64,000 nt of DNA from Enterobacter sp. 638 (GTDB taxonomy: Bacteria > Pseudomonadota > Gammaproteobacteria > Enterobacterales > Enterobacteriaceae). Shown here in pieces: positions 59,161 through 64,000 of this stretch. Where the stretch lies: positions 1,984,001 to 2,048,000 of the forward strand of contig NC_009436.1 of NCBI RefSeq assembly GCF_000016325.1. Direction: 5' to 3'. The number at the start of each line of letters is the position of its first letter. Positions within the stretch are counted from its first letter, which is position 1. A program made the translations under genes and the position numbers. Under the pieces are notes generated by a model. That model was not told the origin of the DNA and ran no database searches. It worked only from the letters and a program-made list of their open reading frames with translations.

Positions 59161-59472
59161 ATGATTGTAAGAACCTGGCACGGCTGTGTTCCGCTAAAAC
59201 ATGCTGAAGGTTTTGCAAAACACCTTGAGAAAACAGGTGTGGAGCATTCAAAGAGCGTCTCTGGCAACAGAGGCGCTTTTGTGCGTAGAGAAACCCAAGG
59301 AGAGTGGGAGCATTTTTTTCTGGCTACTTACTGGCAGGATCTGCAGTCGGTTAAGATTTTTGCCGGAGAAAGCTATCACGTAGCGGTGACTTACCCGGAT
59401 GACGAAGAATTTGAATTACTTTCCGATCCCTACGTTTTCCAGCATGAAGTGGAGGATGTTGCGCCGCTTTAG
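59161..59472 (+). CDS. ABM-family small protein
   Basis: The 103-residue product looks like an antibiotic-biosynthesis-monooxygenase-type dimeric barrel: VRTWHGCVPLKHAEGFAKHL, GNRGAFVRRETQGEWEHFFL, and TYWQDLQSVKIFAGESYHVA are the typical three blocks. The ATG at 59161 follows GAGG by 7 bases; the longer frame from 59074 is not supported. It stands alone, convergent with a LysR gene. No substrate can be given. Confidence 0.75.
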   Translation: MIVRTWHGCVPLKHAEGFAKHLEKTGVEHSKSVSGNRGAFVRRETQGEWEHFFLATYWQDLQSVKIFAGESYHVAVTYPDDEEFELLSDPYVFQHEVEDVAPL

Positions 59473-59538
59473 TTTCGTTTCCGGGGCCAACTATCGGCTT
59501 CCCGGATGTTTTTAAATCCATACCCATTAAATGATAAG

Positions 59539-59602
59539 GTCTGCTTCTGGCACGAAGCGGGCGTGTAGATGTCAATCGTCCGCTATGAGCGATCAGCGGA
59601 CG
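59539..59602. repeat. Intergenic TCCGCT...AGCGGAC repeats
   Basis: Two adjacent copies of a recurrent element lie here. GTCTGCTTCTGGCACGAAGC plus GGGC spans 59539-59562. CGTCCGCT-N10-AGCGGACG, a perfect 8-bp inverted repeat, spans 59577-59602. Related copies lie at 62478-62509 and, degenerate, at 59008-59029. They occur only between genes. Confidence 0.65.
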
Positions 59603-59607
59603 TAACC

Positions 59608-60516
59608 TCATCGTTCGGCATTAAGGCTGGCGAGCGTATTCTTTTTAGCAAGCAACCAGCTTTCAAAACTTTCGAGTGCGGCCTCATTGATTCCCGTTTC
59701 CGTCGGTTTTACTAAACAGAATTTTTTACTCAGGCAGTCTGAGGCGGGCCATGGCGAAACAAGCATACCGCAACTTAATTCGTTCTCGACATACATACGC
59801 GGAACCAATGCTACGCCGTGTCCCGCGATGACGGCAGCGATGGCCATTTCATGAAGATCGTACCGCACACCCTGAGCCGGATTATCGAGGTGTATTCCAC
59901 TTTCCCGGGCATAGTGATGCCATGCATCAGGATTCTGTCGACGGTGAATGCGCGGAAGTTCGTTTAACTGTCTATTGACATCAATATTAGTTAACAGTGC
60001 GGGATTGCAAACAGGAAGCAGATTTTCCTGAAACAGAAACTGCATACGCATGCCTGCCCATGCGGAATGTTCAAAATGAATGACCGCGTCAAAGCCACTG
60101 CCTGGCAATATGAACGGATCCGTTCTCGCCGCAATATTTAACGTTATGTCCGGGAACAAAGTGTTAAACCCGCTCAGGCGGGGAATGAGCCAACGGCAGG
60201 AGAAGGTCGGCAGGACGGCAATATCCAGACTTTTACTGCCCTCAGGCATTCCCATTATGTACTGCGTATCTCTTTCGAGCCGATCGAGCGTTTCACGCAC
60301 GTGATGTGCATAGCGCGCGCCGACAGGGTTAAGCTTTACCCGGCTTCCCATACGGTCAAACAATTTACAGTTCAGCAACGTTTCAAGACGCGCAATCTGA
60401 CGGCTAATCGCCCCTTCCGTTAAGGATAACTCCTCTGCGGCACGGGCAAAATTGCCGTGCCTTGCGGCGGCATCAAAAGCCTGCAGGGACGCACTACTGG
60501 GTATTTTTCTGCGCAT
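59608..60516 (-). CDS. LysR-family regulator (GcvA-like)
   Basis: The 302-residue product has a LysR N-terminal domain of the GcvA type: PSSASLQAFDAAARHGNFAR and the HTH AAEELSLTEGAISRQIARLE (about residues 24-43). The effector domain follows (LDIAVLPTFSCRWLIPRL; AVIAGHGVALVPRMYVEN). It is divergent from the barrel-tautomerase-hydrolase operon at 60682, with a palindrome in between, so it is the likely local regulator. Confidence 0.9.
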   Translation of the reverse strand: MRRKIPSSASLQAFDAAARHGNFARAAEELSLTEGAISRQIARLETLLNCKLFDRMGSRVKLNPVGARYAHHVRETLDRLERDTQYIMGMPEGSKSLDIAVLPTFSCRWLIPRLSGFNTLFPDITLNIAARTDPFILPGSGFDAVIHFEHSAWAGMRMQFLFQENLLPVCNPALLTNIDVNRQLNELPRIHRRQNPDAWHHYARESGIHLDNPAQGVRYDLHEMAIAAVIAGHGVALVPRMYVENELSCGMLVSPWPASDCLSKKFCLVKPTETGINEAALESFESWLLAKKNTLASLNAER

Positions 60517-60566
60517 AAAACCTGTTCCTTGCTCAATGCCTGCAATGTACTCTCATTGATTTAATA

Positions 60567-60580
60567 TCACTAACCAGTGA
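60567..60580. promoter_or_regulatory. Candidate LysR operator (operon 2)
   Basis: TCACT-AACC-AGTGA is a perfect inverted repeat with further partial symmetry outward (ATA...TAT). It lies midway between the divergent LysR gene and the operon starting at 60682. Confidence 0.5.
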
Positions 60581-60681
60581 CATATTATCGTTTTTAAGTG
60601 GCGCATACAGTCTGTAGCATGACATAAAATCATTGAGCAAATCTGTTTGCTTGCGTTTATGACTCATATAGAGATGGGCTT

Positions 60682-61245
60682 ATGTTCTATACCGTGGAAT
60701 GCTCGTATAACGATCCTGAAAGCGAGGCAGAATGGAATGCCTTTTACAGCCAGCAAAAACTGCCCGCATTGATATCTGTTGCTGGCTTCACGACTTCTCA
60801 ACGCTTTCGCGCCTTAACATCCGGCTGTCCTGTTTACCTGGCCATTCATACGATTAATGATGCGGAGATTCTCAGCAGTGAGGATTATCGTTTAAAAGGG
60901 GGCGGTAATTTCTCTCATTGGCAGGTCTACATTACGGACTGGCATCGTAGGCAGGTCTACATTACGGACTGGCATCGTAACCTCTATGAAGGCCAGGGCC
61001 TTGCTACACCCATCTCTTTCGATAACATTCTGCTATTGAGCGCAAAGCCAATAGACTTTTTAGAGACAGAACAGGGATATCAGGGTCTGGAAATGCATGC
61101 AGTGGGGCTGGATAAATCCCCTGGCTATCGCGTTGCATATGTCTTGCCTGTTGAGATGGTCCCGCTGTTTACAGAGGTGTCTGGAGTGTATATCTACGAA
61201 CCTCTGACACCTCAGTTGCAGAGCCCTGATAAAGGGAAGCCATAA
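60682..61245 (+). CDS. Dimeric-barrel-like protein with in-frame tandem duplication
   Basis: The 187-residue product is not firmly recognised but resembles two-part dimeric alpha/beta-barrel proteins (MFYTVECSYNDPESEAEWNA and LPALISVAGFTTSQRFRAL look like an EthD/ABM start). Ten residues are repeated exactly in tandem (RQVYITDWHR-type unit, residues about 80-99) because of a perfect 30-bp duplication at 60920-60979. Without it the protein would be 177 residues. The gene opens a three-gene operon with only 4 bases to the next gene. Confidence 0.65.
   Translation: MFYTVECSYNDPESEAEWNAFYSQQKLPALISVAGFTTSQRFRALTSGCPVYLAIHTINDAEILSSEDYRLKGGGNFSHWQVYITDWHRRQVYITDWHRNLYEGQGLATPISFDNILLLSAKPIDFLETEQGYQGLEMHAVGLDKSPGYRVAYVLPVEMVPLFTEVSGVYIYEPLTPQLQSPDKGKP
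60920..60979 (+). repeat. Perfect 30-bp tandem duplication inside a gene
   Basis: The 30-base unit starting GGCAGGTCTACATTACGGAC occurs at 60920-60949 and 60950-60979 without a mismatch. The length is a multiple of three, so the frame is kept and ten codons are duplicated. Perfect identity implies a recent slippage event or an active variable site. Confidence 0.97.
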
Positions 61246-61249
61246 CATC

Positions 61250-61576
61250 ATGCCTAATCTGACTTTTTATATTTCTGAAAATCACTCTGACAAGTTTAAA
61301 AATCTTGGTGATTTTACCTATAAATGCAGCGCCCTCTGCTGTGACATCCTTGATGCAGAGCCCAAAAACGTTCATATCGTTTTTGTCGATGTTAAGCCGG
61401 GATGCGGGCACCCGGTCTATGCCGAGCTCTTTTATCGTCTGACAACATTGCGAACCCATGAAGTCATGGAAAACTTTATGCGTGAACTGGAATTTGTCAC
61501 TCACCAGGCCTCTGGTCTGACGACCCGTATTCGCTGTTTTGGCTCCCCAGCAGAACACCTGTTCGCCCGCAACTAA
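61250..61576 (+). CDS. Tautomerase-superfamily protein
   Basis: The 108-residue product begins MPNLTFYIS, placing Pro2 where the tautomerase superfamily has its catalytic N-terminal proline after Met removal. The segment KNVHIVFVDVKPGCGHPVYA fits the second beta-strand region of a 4-oxalocrotonate-tautomerase/MIF-like subunit. It follows the barrel gene by 4 bases and precedes the hydrolase gene by 13. Isomerisation of a keto-enol substrate is suggested by family only. Confidence 0.72.
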   Translation: MPNLTFYISENHSDKFKNLGDFTYKCSALCCDILDAEPKNVHIVFVDVKPGCGHPVYAELFYRLTTLRTHEVMENFMRELEFVTHQASGLTTRIRCFGSPAEHLFARN

Positions 61577-61589
61577 CCTCGAGGAAATG

Positions 61590-62429
61590 ATGAGCCATCC
61601 CTTTCCGTTCTGCCAGATTGGCGATTTTCAAATAACTGCGCTGAGTGACGGTAATATGTCAGCGAGTCTGGATTTACTGTCAGGCATTGAAAAAGCTGAT
61701 GCGGACGTTATTCAATGCCGTGCCGGAGTCAGTGAGCCCGGCGATATCCATATAAACTGTTATCTTATCCGCGGTCTGGGTCGGATCATTTTGGTTGACG
61801 CTGGCACAGGCCCGTTGAACAACATGGCAGGACAACTCAACGCAAACCTTGCTGCTGCGGGTGTAAGCCCTGACGACGTCGATACTGTTTTATTGACGCA
61901 CTGCCATCCGGATCATATTGGAGGCCTGCTGGATTCTGAGAAACAGCCGGTTTTCAAACATGCTGAAATTTTTCTTCATCCTCTCGAAGCGAGACACTGG
62001 CAGGATGATAAAAAACTCAGCATCGCAAATGAGCGCGGACAACGTAATTTTTGGCTGGTCCGCCAAACCTTAGACGCTTATGCCCGTAAGGTGCGTTTTT
62101 TTAACGGCGACAAAATAGCAGAAGGTATTATGCCGGTATGGCTGCCGGGTCATACGCCTGGGCATACCGGTTTTCGCATCGATGCGGATGATAACTGCTT
62201 ATTAATATGGGGAGACATTGTCCATTATCCTCATATTCAGTCAGCGCAACCGGCTGTTTCTATTTCATTCGACACCGATCCCGCTCAGGCTGAGGAAACA
62301 AGAAAGAAAATAATGGAAAAAGCTGTCAGAGAAAAACTGATCATTGCTGGCATGCACTTAAGTCAGGTTGGGTTTGCCAGCATTCTCAGGGAAGGCAGTG
62401 GATACCGCATTTCCTACTCTGAAAAATGA
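61590..62429 (+). CDS. Metallo-beta-lactamase-fold hydrolase
   Basis: The 279-residue product has the MBL zinc motif THCHPDHIGG with His104, His106, Asp108 and His109. Further ligands are likely in LPGHTPGHTG and LIWGDIVHYP. There is no signal peptide in the chosen form. The ATG at 61590 is 5 bases after GAGG; an adjacent ATG at 61587 is too close. It resembles AHL-lactonase/glyoxalase-II-like cytosolic hydrolases rather than true beta-lactamases. It closes the LysR-linked operon. Confidence 0.88.
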   Translation: MSHPFPFCQIGDFQITALSDGNMSASLDLLSGIEKADADVIQCRAGVSEPGDIHINCYLIRGLGRIILVDAGTGPLNNMAGQLNANLAAAGVSPDDVDTVLLTHCHPDHIGGLLDSEKQPVFKHAEIFLHPLEARHWQDDKKLSIANERGQRNFWLVRQTLDAYARKVRFFNGDKIAEGIMPVWLPGHTPGHTGFRIDADDNCLLIWGDIVHYPHIQSAQPAVSISFDTDPAQAEETRKKIMEKAVREKLIIAGMHLSQVGFASILREGSGYRISYSEK

Positions 62430-62654
62430 TGAGTAGGACTGACTGGCTTGTTATTGATTAGCACCGCTCAAGGCCATCAATGTCCGTTTCTGGCACTGAG
62501 CGGACATTGCCATAAACAGGATGTCTGTTTTGAGCAGATGTTGCTGTCCTGAAGCGTAGTAGCAATGAATATTGCTGCCTGCAAGAGATGACTTTTGCAT
62601 CAGGTATGAACATATTTCGCACACAGGAGAAGGGTACAGTGGCCCGAAAATGAA
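62430..62654. other. Gap after MBL gene with intergenic repeat
   Basis: This gap holds a copy of the intergenic repeat: CAATGTCCG-N14-CGGACATTG (62478-62509), a perfect 9-bp inverted repeat around TTCTGGCACTGAG. No gene is seen before the oxidoreductase remnant at 62655. Confidence 0.5.
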
Positions 62655-62765
62655 GGATCGTTATCGTGGGGGCTGATGACTGGCGTATCCATCGCATGGC
62701 GTCTTGCCCACTTTGAATTTGACGTCACCCTTATTGAACAGGATACCGGCCATCTCGCTTTATAG
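62655..62765 (+). pseudogene. N-terminal remnant of an FAD-dependent oxidoreductase
   Basis: The sequence RIVIVGAD, followed after a frame shift near 62678 by TGVSIAWRLAHFEFDVTLIE then QDTG, reads as the dinucleotide-binding N-terminus of a DadA/DAO-type flavoprotein (beta-strand, glycine loop, helix, second strand ending in Glu). A stop follows within 12 residues of it and no further similarity is seen. It is a broken fragment. Confidence 0.45.
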
Positions 62766-62767
62766 TG

Positions 62768-62983
62768 TTACATGGCTGAGACGAGGTTTCTGATCTTTTC
62801 CGCCTTTTCAAAATGGTCCAGTTTCATTTCCATAATCCACCAGTGCGCAACTTCCATAAGCAGTTCAGGATCGTCATTTTTATTAGCAAAAAAAGCATAA
62901 AATGAGAGCCCAACATTGCCGCCCTTAGAGGCAATTTTTGCATCACATACTCTGATGATTTTTTCCTTCATTCCTTCCCGCAC
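62768..62983 (-). CDS. Hypothetical small acidic/basic protein
   Basis: The 71-residue product (start GTG at 62983, with AAGGAG 5-9 bases upstream) is not recognised. It appears helical, with a central FYAFFANKNDDPELLMEVAH segment and a Lys-rich C-terminal helix. A longer frame from 63028 with an ATG is also open, but its ribosome-binding site is poorer. The end overlaps no other gene, and it faces the FAD-oxidoreductase remnant. Confidence 0.5.
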   Translation of the reverse strand: MREGMKEKIIRVCDAKIASKGGNVGLSFYAFFANKNDDPELLMEVAHWWIMEMKLDHFEKAEKIRNLVSAM

Positions 62984-63115
62984 ACTATCTCCTTTTTGCA
63001 TATTCTGAGTACGAAACAATGGCATCAATCAGTTGCGGATCCCAACAGACAGCGAAAAAAGCCGCAAGCAGATGTCTGCTTACGGCGCCAGGATCAGTGA
63101 TGATTTTTCTGACAA

Positions 63116-63433
63116 TTAAGCCGCTTTCACAGCCCTGATTTTTTTAGCATCAGCCGCATCGGATTCAGTTTTATCGGTAGCCATTGGAGCATTGAGATCG
63201 GGAAGCTTGCTGGTACGCAGAATATGCTGCACGGTCTCTTTTTGCTCGGCGAGATACAGGCCAAGATTTTCAGCCTGCGTTTCATCCATCTGCATTCCGC
63301 TTTGCAACAGCCAGTCGGTGAACGCATCTGCCATATCGAGCAGCTTGTCGTAAGCGTCAGCCTCTTTCTTACTGGCAAATGTCATTTTCTCTTCACCTTT
63401 TCTTACGACAACAAATTTTGTTTCAACAGCCAT
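63116..63433 (-). CDS. yebG: SOS-regulated protein YebG
   Basis: YebG is a small DNA-damage-inducible protein controlled by LexA. The 105-residue product matches the E. coli N-terminal half closely: MAVETKFVVVRKGEEKMTFA and KKEADAYDKLLDMAD, then LAEQKETVQHILRTSKLP. The C-terminal tail is longer and Ala/Asp/Lys-rich. A perfect LexA palindrome lies 14 bases before the start codon. In E. coli it neighbours purT; here its neighbours differ. Confidence 0.93.
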   Translation of the reverse strand: MAVETKFVVVRKGEEKMTFASKKEADAYDKLLDMADAFTDWLLQSGMQMDETQAENLGLYLAEQKETVQHILRTSKLPDLNAPMATDKTESDAADAKKIRAVKAA

Positions 63434-63446
63434 TATGTATACCTCG

Positions 63447-63466
63447 CACTGTAATTATATACAGTG
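63447..63466. promoter_or_regulatory. LexA (SOS) box of yebG
   Basis: CACTGTAATTATATACAGTG is a perfect inverted repeat (7-bp arms) containing CTGT-N8-ACAG. It sits directly upstream of the yebG start codon, as expected for an SOS gene. Confidence 0.92.
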
Positions 63467-63510
63467 TAGCAGTTCCGGTTCTTTGTTGCAGCTAAAAAGT
63501 GCTCACATTT

Positions 63511-64000
63511 CTAGGGAGCAGGGGGCACATTCGAAAATCGTGCACTGATTGCATCACGTTCATAGCCCTGCGGCTGCGTCAGTATCTGGTATAAATCAGG
63601 ACGGCGACCGTGGATCCAGCGCCGTCCGGTGCTCATTGCAAGCAGGCTTAAATCCAGTTCGGCGCTCACCATAACGTCGTCAGCCGCCCAGGTTTCATTA
63701 ATGATGCGTCCGTAAGGATCGAGGATCATCGGATTGCCTGTGCGCACTTCGTCATCATCTGCACCGACACCGTTGCTGAAGAGAAGAAATAATCCGTTGT
63801 CATGCGCACGGGCTGGCAGCCATCTCATCAGCCATTCGCGACCGCTTGCCCCTTTGAATGCGGCCGTAATTTCTTCCTTGCGCGTTTCTCGCTCTTCCCA
63901 GAGCGCCAGCGGAATAGGCTTCATCGCATGAGGACTACGGGAATCGGTGCCGCCTGTTTGATGCGGTGCGAGAAGAATATCTGCACCCAGCAGCGCCGTC
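63511..64000 (-). CDS. Carbon-nitrogen hydrolase (nitrilase family), 3' part
   Basis: The open frame runs off the right edge, so only the C-terminal 163 or so residues are present. TALLGADILLAPHQTGGTDS follows the position where the nitrilase catalytic Cys would lie, just outside the window. Then come RWLPARAHDNGLFLLFSNGV and NPMILDPYGRIINETWA, typical of this superfamily (loss of the CN-hydrolase third strand and dimer region). The C-terminus HGRRPDLYQILTQPQGYERD is characteristic of amidase-like members. The substrate is unknown. Confidence 0.85.
   Translation of the reverse strand, partial: TALLGADILLAPHQTGGTDSRSPHAMKPIPLALWEERETRKEEITAAFKGASGREWLMRWLPARAHDNGLFLLFSNGVGADDDEVRTGNPMILDPYGRIINETWAADDVMVSAELDLSLLAMSTGRRWIHGRRPDLYQILTQPQGYERDAISARFSNVPPAP

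Overview
The window is chromosomal DNA from a member of the Enterobacteriaceae, most like the Enterobacter/Lelliottia/Leclercia group. Many predicted proteins are close, near full-length relatives of E. coli proteins, and the gene order follows the E. coli replication-terminus region: malX-malI-ydgA-manA-fumA-fumC-tus ... rstB ... rstA-ydgC-folM-ydgI-ydgH-pntAB-uspE-fnr-ogt-abg-smrA. A Ter site lies next to tus. The genus is inferred from memory of protein similarity, not from a search.

Bases 1-9.2 kb are conserved core: the divergent malX/malI pair with two identical MalI operators, ydgA, manA, fumA, fumC, and tus with its Ter site. Bases 9.4-14.75 kb hold a complete nickel importer operon, nikABCDE plus nikR. 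It has a NikR operator over its promoter and sits between tus and rstB, where E. coli K-12 has nothing. Bases 14.76-18.9 kb hold the RstB/RstA two-component genes, split by about 2.1 kb of lambdoid prophage debris: an integrase C-terminus, a Bor/Iss lipoprotein gene and small membrane proteins. Bases 19-31.4 kb return to core genes, with two extra small genes between uspE and fnr. A deletion there has fused the end of abgT to a frameshifted abgR and removed abgA and abgB.

From 31.5 kb on the content is mostly accessory. It includes a Tsr-like chemoreceptor, a YdbC-type aldo/keto reductase, a MipA outer-membrane protein divergent from a two-component system and a lipoprotein, an MFS exporter, a hydrolase, and a trimeric autotransporter adhesin preceded by a ribbon-helix-helix gene and about 1 kb of AT-rich DNA. 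Next come an unrecognised 285-residue protein and a TetR-controlled RND efflux system whose two promoters share one operator sequence.

From 52.9 to 62.4 kb there are two LysR-controlled redox clusters. The first has four genes: NAD(P)H oxidoreductase, YciI-like protein, aldo/keto reductase and an exported protein with two monooxygenase-like (ABM) domains. The second has a dimeric-barrel protein carrying a fresh 30-bp in-frame duplication, a tautomerase and a metallo-beta-lactamase-fold hydrolase. Between them lie a YncE-like beta-propeller gene behind a Fur box and another ABM protein. The window ends with SOS-controlled yebG and a truncated nitrilase-family gene.

No rRNA or convincing tRNA gene, complete insertion sequence or CRISPR array was seen. 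The most interesting items are the prophage-split rstA/rstB pair, the abg deletion scar, the twin TetR operators, the adhesin module, an orphan LexA box at 45.2 kb and the LysR-controlled redox clusters.
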